This document shows, piece by piece, positions 1 to 7,629 of a stretch of DNA of 32,300 nucleotides. The stretch is taken from NCBI RefSeq assembly GCF_003611735.1, contig NZ_RAWG01000082.1, positions 1-32,300 of the forward strand, given 5' to 3'. A program made the translations under genes and the position numbers. The notes under the pieces were generated by a model that saw only the letters and a list, made by a program, of their open reading frames with translations, ran no database searches and had not been told where the DNA came from. Every line of letters starts with the position of its first letter. Position 1 is the first letter of the stretch. This stretch comes from Corallococcus sicarius (GTDB taxonomy: Bacteria; Myxococcota; Myxococcia; Myxococcales; Myxococcaceae).

Positions 1-81
1 GGTGGGCTGTGGGAGGCCAGCCGCCTGGACGGGGGCGGCACCAAGCGCGAGGGCGAGGAAGAAGGGACTGGAGCGCGTCAT
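1..81 (-). CDS. 5' end of an exported protein, cut by the window edge
   Basis: An ATG at 79-81 on the minus strand opens a frame of 27 codons that continues past the left edge. The peptide begins MTRSSPFFLALALGAAPVQA, which is a classical Sec signal peptide: a short basic start, a hydrophobic Ala/Leu core and a VQA cleavage site just before AGLPQP. The product should therefore be exported to the periplasm or outer membrane. Too little remains to name a family. No strong Shine-Dalgarno sequence is visible. The gene is divergent from the serine hydrolase lipoprotein that starts at 370. Confidence 0.6.
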   Translation of the reverse strand, partial: MTRSSPFFLALALGAAPVQAAGLPQPT

Positions 82-100
82 CGTTCCGAGAGGTGAAGGT

Positions 101-184
101 CCGGGTATGACGCCGGGCCCCCGCCCGTTGATCAAAAACATTTCGGGCCGACCCCAGGAAGCCGGAGGCGTGCTCCGCTCCGGC
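101..184. promoter_or_regulatory. Divergent intergenic region with AT-rich island and inverted repeat
   Basis: The 288 bases between the two divergent start codons hold no convincing gene. The only AT-rich stretch is at 128-143 and includes the palindrome TTGATCAA (128-135). Read on the minus strand, TTGATC followed about 19 bases later by TCATAC is a weak sigma-70-like promoter for the leftward gene. A perfect 7-bp inverted repeat, GCCGGAG (161-167) and CTCCGGC (178-184), lies just beside it. Both are sequence observations; any promoter or operator role is a guess. Confidence 0.25.
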
Positions 185-369
185 GCGGGCTTCGTCTGGA
201 CTCAAGTCGCGGCGCGGACCTGGCCTCATTCGAGGCGAAGGTGGACAGGCCGTGAAGGGAAGGTAGCGGCCTCAAGCCCTCTCTCAATCTCCGGGTGACA
301 CTGCCGGAAGCCGTCGGTGTTCCACCTGCCGTCCGGCACCACCGGCCCTCATCACCCTGGAGATGGAAC

Positions 370-1614
370 ATGGCTGTCCTGAACCGCGGACTGCGGCTGG
401 GCATGGCGCTGCTCACGAGCGTCATGGCCCCCGCGTGTGGCCCCGAGTCCCCTGGCGACACCACCCTGGAGATCAGCGAACTGGAGGCGGGCGCGCTGGG
501 ACTGGAGGCGGGTCCCCGTCTGCCTCCGCTCAATCGCGAGGCCCTGCGCCAGGCCATCGCGGGCATCCCGGATGCGAAGGTGACGGGCGCCCAGGTGCGG
601 ATCAGCGGCGCGGACGGGCGGTGGCTGGGCACCTCCGGAGTCGCCGACATCCAGACCGGAGCCCCGGTGCGCACGGACGCACGCTTCCGCATCGGCAGCA
701 TCACCAAGACCTTCACGGCAACGGTCGTGCTCCAGCTCGCCGCCGAGCGCCGGGTGGACCTGGACCGGCCCGTCCAGGACTACCTGCCGCGCCTCCTCCC
801 CGCAGGTGTCTACGCGCCCATCACCGTGCGGCAGCTGCTCAATCACACACACGGCCTGCCCGGCATCCCGGTGCCGCAGAAGGACCCCGAGTGGTTCTTC
901 GAGAACCGGTTCCGGCGCTACAGCCCCCGGGAGCTGCTCTCGCTGGCGCTTCCGTCCGGCCCGCAGTTCAAGCCCGGCGACGCGCAGGACTACGGAAACG
1001 TCGGCTACATCGTCGCCGGGCTGCTCATCGAACAGGTGACGGGCCGTCCCTACGGGGACGCGGTGCGGGAGCGCATCCTCCGCCCGCTGCACCTGCGCGA
1101 CACCTTCGTGCCCGGCCACGAGGTAACGATTCCGGGACCGCATACCCGGGGCTATGAGTCCGTCGAACCGGAGCGCACGGGCTGCCCGTCCACCGCCACC
1201 ACCTACGGCGCGCTGTGCCTGGTGGACGTCACCGACGCCAGCCAGTCCGTCCCCTGGGCCGCGGGAGAGATGATCTCCACCACTGCCGACCTGGATCGCT
1301 TCCTCGTCGCGCTCTTCCAGGGCCGACTGGTGCCGCGCGCGCAGCTGGAGGAGATGTTCACCGTCCCGGACCTGCCCTCCGTGGATGGCGGCCGCGCCAC
1401 CTACAGCGCGGGGCTCAACCGCATCCAGTTCAACGGGTTCACGGTGTGGGGCAAGAGCGGCGACCGGCACGGCTACAACAACGGGATCGGCGCCACGCGG
1501 GACCTGCGCCGACGCATCGTCTATTCCGTCAACACGCTCGCCATGGGGAAGGAGCCGCCCTCCATCACCTCGCGCATCGTCGCGGCGGCCCTGGACGTGC
1601 CCCCCTCGCCATAG
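370..1614 (+). CDS. Serine hydrolase lipoprotein, class C beta-lactamase / D-Ala-D-Ala carboxypeptidase fold
   Basis: The 414-aa product begins at the ATG at 370, preceded by GGAG at 359-362. An upstream in-frame start at 295 would bury the signal peptide, so it is rejected. The N-terminus is a lipoprotein signal ending in the lipobox MAPAC (Cys23), so the mature enzyme should be membrane-anchored in the periplasm. The catalytic motifs of the beta-lactamase class C / penicillin-binding family are present: SITK (Ser110, Lys113), YGN (Tyr208) and, as the third motif, HGYNNG near residue 367. The family contains D-Ala-D-Ala carboxypeptidases, esterases and peptidases, so the substrate cannot be fixed. 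Length is normal for the family. It is transcribed alone, followed by an unusual symmetric intergenic region. Confidence 0.88.
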   Translation: MAVLNRGLRLGMALLTSVMAPACGPESPGDTTLEISELEAGALGLEAGPRLPPLNREALRQAIAGIPDAKVTGAQVRISGADGRWLGTSGVADIQTGAPVRTDARFRIGSITKTFTATVVLQLAAERRVDLDRPVQDYLPRLLPAGVYAPITVRQLLNHTHGLPGIPVPQKDPEWFFENRFRRYSPRELLSLALPSGPQFKPGDAQDYGNVGYIVAGLLIEQVTGRPYGDAVRERILRPLHLRDTFVPGHEVTIPGPHTRGYESVEPERTGCPSTATTYGALCLVDVTDASQSVPWAAGEMISTTADLDRFLVALFQGRLVPRAQLEEMFTVPDLPSVDGGRATYSAGLNRIQFNGFTVWGKSGDRHGYNNGIGATRDLRRRIVYSVNTLAMGKEPPSITSRIVAAALDVPPSP

Positions 1615-1629
1615 CGGCCCGCTCGGAGG

Positions 1630-1653
1630 TTAACCGCATTTAATCGCGCTTAA
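1630..1653. repeat. Three TTAA motifs spaced exactly 10 bp
   Basis: TTAA occurs at 1630-1633, 1640-1643 and 1650-1653. The three units read TTAACCGCAT, TTAATCGCGC and TTAACCCCAG, so they form imperfect 10-bp direct repeats in phase with the DNA helix. They sit in the 112-bp gap between the serine hydrolase stop and the next gene. In such GC-rich DNA this spacing is notable. It may be a protein-binding array or a bend; no function is shown by the sequence. Confidence 0.5.
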
Positions 1654-1670
1654 CCCCAGGCCCCCCGGAC

Positions 1671-1697
1671 ACGTTGGTAGACCCAGGTCTCCAACGT
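1671..1697. promoter_or_regulatory. 27-bp dyad upstream of the 667-aa gene
   Basis: ACGTTGG (1671-1677) is matched by CCAACGT (1691-1697), and inside them AGACC (1679-1683) is matched by GGTCT (1686-1690). Twelve base pairs are thus symmetric, with a single unpaired T and a 2-base centre. It ends 30 bases before the ATG at 1727. There is no T-run, so it is a poor intrinsic terminator. A DNA operator or a 5' leader hairpin is more likely, but a terminator for the upstream gene remains possible. Confidence 0.5.
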
Positions 1698-1726
1698 GAT
1701 TGGCGCATGCAGAGGGGGAGTGTTTC

Positions 1727-3730
1727 ATGAGAATCCAGTTCCGCGGTCCCGTGCAGTCCCGTCCGGTTCAAGAGAACAAGCCCGCCGTTTCCCAGGCGGC
1801 TCCCCCGCCCCAGGCGGGACCGAACCTCGCCCAACGGCGGCTGACCCAGGACGGCTTCACGCCCGACACTCGGTCGCGCCAGGCCCAGAGCCTGTTCGGT
1901 GGTACCCCCACCCCCTACCAGCCCCTTCCGACGGGGACCCCGGCCGGCGGCACCAGCGCCCCGGGCGGGGGTGGTCCCGTCCTCACCCCGAACCCGACCG
2001 TGCCGGTGGTGACCACGGCCCCTCCCGGCCAGGCCGCTACCACGGTCTCACCGCAGGTCCAGGCGGCCCTCGATGACATCAACGCGTACCAGCCGGCCTC
2101 CCAGCCCATCGGCCTGGCCAGCGCGCTCAAGGAGCACGGCAGCAACAGCCCCGAGGACGTCGCCTTCCGCCGCGAGCTGATGACCGCGCTGGGGCCGGAC
2201 CGCGTCGCGGAGCTGATGGGCCACGTGAGCGCCATGCCGAGCGACGGCCCGGACATCGCCCGGACCGTCCTGACGGCCGCCACCGAGGCCTTCCCGGTCG
2301 CGGACCAGGGCAAGCTCGTGAAGGCCCTGGGGCCGGAGATGCTCGGCGCGGCCCTGGCCACCGGCGTTGAAGCCGCTGGCAGCCCGGACACCGTGGGCCG
2401 GGACGCGGCCCTGGCCCAGATGCAGGGCCTCGCGAAGATGGTGGGCGACCTCTCCGCGCTGCCCGCCGGCGCTCCCGGTCAGGCCGAGGTCGCGGGGGCG
2501 CTGGATCGCCTGAAGAACAACGAACAGTTCTGCAAGGGCCCCGGCGTCACCACCGCGGCGTGGCTCGTGGCGAACTCCGGCAACGACGCGCTCAAGAGCA
2601 GCTTCGCCAACGGCTACCTCGAAGCGTACAAGGCCGACGCAACGTCGCTCTCCCCCGAAGAGGCCCGCGCCGTGGCGTGGACCCTGGGGTCGATGACCCC
2701 GAGCGCGACGAACGGGTTGGACACCCTGCTCGCCCTCCCGCAGGCGGAGCGCTCCGGCTTCCTGACCGCGCTCGGCACCGCGCCGGAGGGGGCCGGGGCC
2801 GCGCCGGAGTTGAAGAACACCGGCGTCTTCTTCCAACAGGACGTGCAGGCGGGGGTGAACGGGTTCCTGGAGGACGTGGCAAACCTCGACCCCAGCCGCT
2901 TCCCCACCGGGCAGCAGCAGGCCGCCAGGGAGCTGCGCATCGAAACGTTCCAGAAGGTCTCCCTGGCCGTGGACAGCCCGTTCTTTGGCGACAGCGCGGA
3001 GACCCATCTCGCACTGGCCCACATGTTCGAGAAGGATACCGCGGGCATCATCAACGCGTCCGCCGACAGCAAGGAACCCCTCATGGACATCGAGGGCAAG
3101 GCGCTGGCGAAGTTCTTCGACCATGTGGCCTTCCGCGGCGAGGCCGGCCGGGACATCGTGATGGAGGCCGTGAAGCAGTACCTGGGGACCGGGGACAGGG
3201 TCGGCATCGTGGACACCCTCGTCGAGGGCAAGGGCGATGTGGAGTTCATGAAGGCCCGTGGCAACCTCCTGGCACGCGACCTGGGGTTCGTGCTCGGCGC
3301 GCTTGGCGTGGGGTCGCAGAGCGCGATGGCGAGCCTCGACAGCGAGGAGGCGCGCAAGAAGGCCATCGTGACCGTGCTGGGCAGCCTCGTGGAGACCGCC
3401 ATCGAGGCCAACCCCGCCGTGTCTGGCATGTATTCGAAGATCAAGGACGGCAGCGCGGGCGAGGTCAGTGTGGACAAGGTGTTCAACTGGCTGGGTGAAC
3501 ACTTCGGAGTCACCACGGAAGGCGCCACGGATGCGAGCAAGGAAGGCATCCAGACACTCGCCAACGTCCTGATCCACGCGTCGTGGAGGCCCTTCTTCGG
3601 GAACGACGCCCTGCAGGGTGCATCCCCCGCGGACCTCACGCCCCTGTACGAACTCGTCAATGGGGGCGTCGCGCTCGCCGATGGATATGTCGACCCGAAC
3701 CTCAACACCGGCGGCGCGCCGCGCAATTGA
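1727..3730 (+). CDS. Unknown 667-aa protein with disordered Pro/Gln-rich N-terminus
   Basis: The start is the ATG at 1727, seven bases after a strong purine-rich ribosome site (GAGGGGGAG, 1712-1720). A TTG at 1700 is less likely. I do not recognise the family. Residues 1-120 are rich in Pro, Gln, Gly and Thr with no signal peptide or membrane span. The remainder (about 120-667) is Ala-rich and looks mostly helical, without Cys-rich or obvious catalytic motifs. At residues 42-46 is the string DGFTP, flanked by Pro-rich sequence. The convergent lipase-like neighbour carries DSFTP at nearly the same position (39-43), which hints at a shared targeting or interaction segment. GC-rich third positions throughout indicate a real gene. 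It ends convergent with the lipase-like gene across a hairpin. Confidence 0.8.
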   Translation: MRIQFRGPVQSRPVQENKPAVSQAAPPPQAGPNLAQRRLTQDGFTPDTRSRQAQSLFGGTPTPYQPLPTGTPAGGTSAPGGGGPVLTPNPTVPVVTTAPPGQAATTVSPQVQAALDDINAYQPASQPIGLASALKEHGSNSPEDVAFRRELMTALGPDRVAELMGHVSAMPSDGPDIARTVLTAATEAFPVADQGKLVKALGPEMLGAALATGVEAAGSPDTVGRDAALAQMQGLAKMVGDLSALPAGAPGQAEVAGALDRLKNNEQFCKGPGVTTAAWLVANSGNDALKSSFANGYLEAYKADATSLSPEEARAVAWTLGSMTPSATNGLDTLLALPQAERSGFLTALGTAPEGAGAAPELKNTGVFFQQDVQAGVNGFLEDVANLDPSRFPTGQQQAARELRIETFQKVSLAVDSPFFGDSAETHLALAHMFEKDTAGIINASADSKEPLMDIEGKALAKFFDHVAFRGEAGRDIVMEAVKQYLGTGDRVGIVDTLVEGKGDVEFMKARGNLLARDLGFVLGALGVGSQSAMASLDSEEARKKAIVTVLGSLVETAIEANPAVSGMYSKIKDGSAGEVSVDKVFNWLGEHFGVTTEGATDASKEGIQTLANVLIHASWRPFFGNDALQGASPADLTPLYELVNGGVALADGYVDPNLNTGGAPRN

Positions 3731-3745
3731 CAGTCGGGGATGAGC

Positions 3746-3769
3746 GCTCCTCCCCGTCGCGGGAGGGGC
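3746..3769. terminator. Hairpin between convergent genes
   Basis: GCTCCTCCC (3746-3754) pairs with GGGAGGGGC (3761-3769) around the loop CGTCGC. The stem is nine pairs, including one G-T. It lies 16 bases after the stop of the 667-aa gene and 17 bases past the stop of the convergent hydrolase, so it could end transcription from both sides. There is no T-run. Confidence 0.5.
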
Positions 3770-3785
3770 GGCCCCGAGCCCCGGC

Positions 3786-4862
3786 TCAGTGGCCCTTGGG
3801 CATGTTCAAGGCCATCGCCACCAGCGAGAGGGTCAGGTCCTCGGGCTGGTAGGGCTTGAACAGGTTCAGCGAGTGCCCGGTCGCATCCATGTGATCCAGC
3901 CCCTGCAGGGTGACGGACTTGGAGCCGGGGATGAACGCGTCCTGCGGGAGCACCAGGCCGTCTGACTTCACGCCGTAGCGCTGATACATGTACTCCTCGG
4001 TCGCGAACAGCGGCGAGGTGGGGTTGGCGGTGGTGGAGGCCATGCACACGGTGGGGATGCCCGTGGGCATCGGGTGCTCGGCCAGGAACTTCTTGCGCGA
4101 GTCGTAGGTCAGGGCCTCACCGCCCTGCAGGCTGCCGCCCAGCGCCTCGATGGCGCTGCCCACGCCGTAGCGCACCAGCGGGTTGTCCAGCAGGTCCTGC
4201 GCCATGGGCGAGCCGCCGTACGGCGACTGGAGTGTCACCAGGGCGCGCACGTGGTCCTTCAGCTCCGGGTACATCGCCAGGGCCGCCGCGGAGTCCAGGC
4301 CGCCCTTGCTGTGGCCGATGAGCACCACCTGCTTGCCGTTCTTGGAGGCCTCGAGCACCGCCTGACGGACGATGGCCGCGTTGTGCTCCACGCCCATGTC
4401 CGAGTCCACGGGCACCCGGCCCACCTGGAGCCCCTGGGCCTCCAGCGCGTCCAGGTTCTTGTCCATGTACAGCTGCTTGGGCGCCGCCTCCGTGAAGAGC
4501 CCGCCCACCGCCAGGAACACGCAGTCCTTGGCCTCGGCAGGCAGCACGTTCTTGCCCGTGCGCACCGCCCCGTTGAGCTTCTGGAACTCCGCCGTGGCGT
4601 CCCGGGCCGGCGGATACGCCTTCTGCATCCAGCCGATCTTGTCCGCCTCTCCCTTGCCCAACCAGGGGATGGGCAGGCGCAGGCTGTTCACCTGCGAGGG
4701 CGTCTGGCCCCGCTGGGTGCCCGCCGGAGCGGCCGGGGTGAAGCTGTCGCGCGCCCTCAGGGCGTTGGAGCCCTTCGACTGCTGGGGCCTGCTGGAGGCT
4801 TCCGGAGCGACCCGCGTCGGGGTGGGCGACGTGAGGCTGGAAGGGCGCTGAACCTGAACCAT
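3786..4862 (-). CDS. Alpha/beta-hydrolase, lipase-like
   Basis: The 358-aa product starts at the ATG at 4860-4862 with GAGG about 10 bases upstream. The nucleophile elbow GHSKGG is clear, with Ser175 as the probable nucleophile. It is followed by TLQSPYGGSPMAQ, a pattern seen in triacylglycerol-lipase and PGAP1-like hydrolases. Asp281 and His304 (in GLDHMD) are good candidates for the rest of the triad. Residues 1-60 are Pro/Ser/Gln-rich and disordered and contain DSFTP at 39-43, resembling the N-terminus of the convergent 667-aa protein. There is no Sec signal, so if the enzyme is secreted it uses another route. The substrate is probably an ester or lipid, but this cannot be read from sequence. 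It is divergent from the 434-aa unknown gene. Confidence 0.8.
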   Translation of the reverse strand: MVQVQRPSSLTSPTPTRVAPEASSRPQQSKGSNALRARDSFTPAAPAGTQRGQTPSQVNSLRLPIPWLGKGEADKIGWMQKAYPPARDATAEFQKLNGAVRTGKNVLPAEAKDCVFLAVGGLFTEAAPKQLYMDKNLDALEAQGLQVGRVPVDSDMGVEHNAAIVRQAVLEASKNGKQVVLIGHSKGGLDSAAALAMYPELKDHVRALVTLQSPYGGSPMAQDLLDNPLVRYGVGSAIEALGGSLQGGEALTYDSRKKFLAEHPMPTGIPTVCMASTTANPTSPLFATEEYMYQRYGVKSDGLVLPQDAFIPGSKSVTLQGLDHMDATGHSLNLFKPYQPEDLTLSLVAMALNMPKGH

Positions 4863-4985
4863 GAAGGGACCTCGGGGGGGGACCGAGTGAGGCAGAGGGG
4901 GACTTGCCTACATTGTCGGACGGGGGGCGTTCTTTGTTGCGTGCCCCGGGCCAAGGGCGCGAAGACCGGGAGAAGAGCCCTCGCG

Positions 4986-6290
4986 ATGACCCACCCCGAC
5001 CCCGCCGTGATGCCCCTGCTGGCCCGTATCTACGACGCCCGCAACAGCCACTTCGATGCGGAGGGCCGCTACTGCCACCGGATCCCCTCCACCTTCACCG
5101 AGGCGGAGCATCAGCAGCTGAGCGCCGCCGGGTTGCAGCCCAATGTCTTCGCCCAATGGGGGCATGACGAGACCATTGACCGGCTGCGTCAGGCCGCCGC
5201 GGCGGTCGATCTGCGCCGGGCGGCGGATGCGTTCGTGGCCTCGATGGTGTCAGCCGATCCCGCCTGGTTGACCGTGCTGCCCGCCGCCGCGCTCGGGCGC
5301 GCCATGCCGGCCCACGCCGAAGAGCCCATGGGCGGCGGCAGCTGCCGGGTCTGCTTCTTCAAGGCGGACGCCATCGACACCACGCAGGTCGCGTACTTCC
5401 GCCAGCTGAGCGGCTCCGGCTGGGGGGACACCCACCCCGCCGTGGGTGCACTCGCCCTGGCCGCCGCTTCCGCCAGCCCGACCGCGACCTGGCCCCGACC
5501 CACGCCGCGGGATGTCTGGGTGTTCCACCGCGTGCTCGACCTGCTGCGCGCCCTTCCCCCCAAGGCGCGCTACAGCCAGGCGCGAACCGCGCTCCAGAAG
5601 GCCGGGCTGCTGCGCGCCGACCACCCCTCGCGCCCCGAGACGGTGCTGGAAGCGCTCGCGTTCATCGGCATCCTGGAGACGCCGGAGCACCCGGGCATGC
5701 GGACCCGGTTCACTCCGGCGATTGAACGCGACCGCCGTCCGACGACGCGGGTCGAAGTGCCGGCACCGCTGGCGTGGTGGACGGCGGGACATGGCCTTCA
5801 CGAAGCGCACGTGGACGCGCTCTTCGGCCATCTGGCGCGACCCGAGGAGGAGCCCGTGCCGCCGCCGACAAAGCCCGTGGGGCGCCGCAAGACCGCCAGC
5901 CCGGCCAGCCCCCGGCCCCAGTCCATCGCCGGCCCGCCGACTCCGGGCAGCGTGTATGCCATCCGCTACCGCGAAGACCTCTGGGGCGCCGCCTACTGCC
6001 ACGAGGTGCGGACCGATGAACGGGGCATCGTGCGGGGCCGGGTGGAGTACCTCGACCTGCTGTCCCCCACCCCGCCCACGGCCGACCAGCTGGCGGGCAC
6101 CCCCTTCCGCGATCGTCTGAACGGCGAGCGCTGGCAAGGCTGGTGTACCGGCCTCGACAAGACTCCCGGGGTCAAACGGATCGCGATTGAGGTGCCCGCC
6201 CCCGCGCACGCCCAGCCCACGCCGGACCGCGTCGCCTTCAGCGGCGCCCGCGACCTGGCGCATCTTGCCGGCTGGAACTTCAAGTTCTGA
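4986..6290 (+). CDS. Unknown 434-aa protein
   Basis: The reading frame is open far upstream, antisense to the hydrolase, but the ATG at 4986 has a good ribosome site (GGAGAAGAG) and begins a typical product, so this start is chosen. I do not recognise the family. Residues 1-290 are soluble and rich in Ala, Arg and Pro, with one CRVC pair near residue 120. A Pro/Lys-rich linker at about 290-315 leads to a C-terminal domain beginning GSVYAIRYREDLWG, which is rich in beta-strand-forming residues. The opening resembles immunity-protein-like SH3-type folds (such as the Imm26 type), but only weakly. There is no signal peptide or membrane span. It stands alone, with the beta-helix remnant immediately downstream on the other strand. 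Confidence 0.75.
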   Translation: MTHPDPAVMPLLARIYDARNSHFDAEGRYCHRIPSTFTEAEHQQLSAAGLQPNVFAQWGHDETIDRLRQAAAAVDLRRAADAFVASMVSADPAWLTVLPAAALGRAMPAHAEEPMGGGSCRVCFFKADAIDTTQVAYFRQLSGSGWGDTHPAVGALALAAASASPTATWPRPTPRDVWVFHRVLDLLRALPPKARYSQARTALQKAGLLRADHPSRPETVLEALAFIGILETPEHPGMRTRFTPAIERDRRPTTRVEVPAPLAWWTAGHGLHEAHVDALFGHLARPEEEPVPPPTKPVGRRKTASPASPRPQSIAGPPTPGSVYAIRYREDLWGAAYCHEVRTDERGIVRGRVEYLDLLSPTPPTADQLAGTPFRDRLNGERWQGWCTGLDKTPGVKRIAIEVPAPAHAQPTPDRVAFSGARDLAHLAGWNFKF

Positions 6291-6305
6291 GCGTGGCGGC
6301 TCCGG

Positions 6306-6941
6306 TTAGTTCGCCAGCGTCTGGGTCACCGTGCTGGCATCCCCCGCAGCCGACGTCGTCGCGCCCGGATAGGACAGCTTGTACGACTTCGCGCCCCCAT
6401 GGAACGCGGTGTCATAGGCGCCCGTGAAGGCCGCCTTGTTCTCGGCATAGGTCCATCCCGTCGTGGACTCGAAGCCTGCGTTCGCGATGACCGCGCCGTT
6501 GATCGCGACATCGTCCACGTTGAAGGAGATCGGGTAGTTCGACACGCCCGCCTTGCTGATCAACCGGAACTGCAGATCGAAGCTCGAACCCGCGGGGTTG
6601 ATCGCCACCGAATGCGACTGCCAGGCGGTACCGTCCGCCGTGACGTCGCTCTCCCACACGACCACGCCGTCCACGAGCGCCTGCTTGTACCAATAGCCGG
6701 AGGTGGTGCCGGCCTCGCTGTCCTTCTCCCAGAACGTGAGCGTCTGGCCCGAAGCAGAAGCGCCGTATTCGTACGCGCCGATGTCATCCGCGGCGCCGGA
6801 AGGGCGCGCATTGCCATCCAGGTCGATGGGGGGCGCGAAGGTCGGGGAGCCCGCGTTGATCGCCGGCGAGCCGGACGCCAGGTGGAAGTCCCCTCCCGCG
6901 TAGTTCACGAACTGGGGAGGACTGGTGACATCGGCGATGAT
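6306..6941 (-). pseudogene. Remnant of a secreted beta-helix / carbohydrate-binding protein
   Basis: This minus-strand frame reads as the end of a right-handed beta-helix (choice-of-anchor Q type) domain: [21 protein letters not shown] followed by LDGNAR and DIGAYEY. After it comes a beta-sandwich resembling carbohydrate-binding modules, with [19 protein letters not shown] and VDDVAING. A second repeat opens with [19 protein letters not shown] and stops abruptly at TLAN. The beta-helix lacks everything before its last strands, and the frame upstream (to 7109) is simply antisense to the GST-like gene. The piece therefore looks truncated at its 5' end and probably at its 3' end as well. It has no start codon or signal peptide of its own. 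Family-level recognition is from motif memory. A short functional protein is possible but unlikely. Confidence 0.65.
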
Positions 6942-6966
6942 GCGTCCTCGCCTTGGAGGAATACGG

Positions 6967-7608
6967 ATGACCGCCGCGCTCGAAGGACCCACCCCGCCTG
7001 TCATCATCGGCCGCTCCAGCTCGCACTTCACCCGCATCACGCGGATCTTCGCCGCGGAGCTGCGCGTCGACACCACCTTCCAGGTGGTGAGAGACTTGAT
7101 GTCCTCCAACGCGGAGGACTACGGCGGCAACCCCGCGCTCCGGATCCCCAGCATGCGGACGCCCGGAGGTGTCTGGTTCGGCGCGCTCAATGTCTGTCGT
7201 GAGCTGTGGCGTCAGTCGCCCCTCAAGCCCCGCGTGGTCTGGCCGGAGGACCTGGCCGTCCCGGTGCTGGCCAATGCACAGGAACTCGTCCTCCAGGCCA
7301 TGGCGACGGAGGTGTCGCTGGTCATGGCCAAGGTGGGCGGCGGCGAAGTCACCGCGCACCAGGCGAAGATGCGCACCGCGCTGGTCAACATGATGGCGTG
7401 GCTGGAAGAGAACGCGGGGGCCTTCCTCGCCGCACTCCCGCCGCAGCGCGACCTGAGCTTCCTGGAGGTCTCGCTCTTCTGCCTCGTGGCGCATCTGGAG
7501 TTCCGGGAGGTCCTGCCCACGGCCCCCTACTCCGAGCTGACCCGCTTCTGTCGCGCGTTCGCGGCGCGGGCCTCCGTCAGCGAGACCCCCTTCCGCTTCG
7601 ACCCGTGA
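6967..7608 (+). CDS. Glutathione S-transferase-like protein
   Basis: The 213-aa product starts at the ATG at 6967, preceded by GGAGGA (6955-6960), which decides against the ATG at 6925. Residues 10-75 match a thioredoxin-like GST N-domain in outline: a [16 protein letters not shown] helix where GSTs place the catalytic Ser or Cys, then NPALRIPSM and a [14 protein letters not shown] segment as in GST glutathione-binding sites. Residues 95-200 are helical, and [20 protein letters not shown] corresponds to the usual C-domain core helix. It is most likely soluble and cytoplasmic. The exact substrate, and whether glutathione is used, are unknown. Its ribosome site sits beside the broken end of the beta-helix remnant, so its upstream control region may have been changed by that rearrangement. 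Confidence 0.65.
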   Translation: MTAALEGPTPPVIIGRSSSHFTRITRIFAAELRVDTTFQVVRDLMSSNAEDYGGNPALRIPSMRTPGGVWFGALNVCRELWRQSPLKPRVVWPEDLAVPVLANAQELVLQAMATEVSLVMAKVGGGEVTAHQAKMRTALVNMMAWLEENAGAFLAALPPQRDLSFLEVSLFCLVAHLEFREVLPTAPYSELTRFCRAFAARASVSETPFRFDP

Positions 7609-7609
7609 A

Positions 7610-7625
7610 GGGGGCTCAAGCCCCC
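7610..7625. terminator. Hairpin between convergent genes
   Basis: GGGGGC (7610-7615) pairs with GCCCCC (7620-7625) around TCAA. It begins two bases after the stop of the GST-like gene and lies just beyond the stop of the convergent chemoreceptor gene, so it is placed to serve both. There is no T-run. Confidence 0.55.
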
Positions 7626-7629
7626 CGAC

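Noticed and set aside
352-1470. Long minus-strand open frame of 372 codons
   Set aside because: It is antisense to the serine hydrolase, whose catalytic motifs are clear. Long antisense frames are expected in DNA with this third-position GC bias.
2048-3577. Long minus-strand open frame of 509 codons
   Set aside because: It is the shadow of the 667-aa gene, which has a strong ribosome site. The antisense product is low-complexity and rich in His, Arg and Gly.
4074-4985. Upstream open part of the plus-strand frame ending at 6290
   Set aside because: It is antisense to the alpha/beta-hydrolase gene, and a good start with a ribosome site exists at 4986.
6942-7109. N-terminal extension of the beta-helix frame
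   Set aside because: It overlaps the start of the GST-like gene antisense and shows no beta-helix character.
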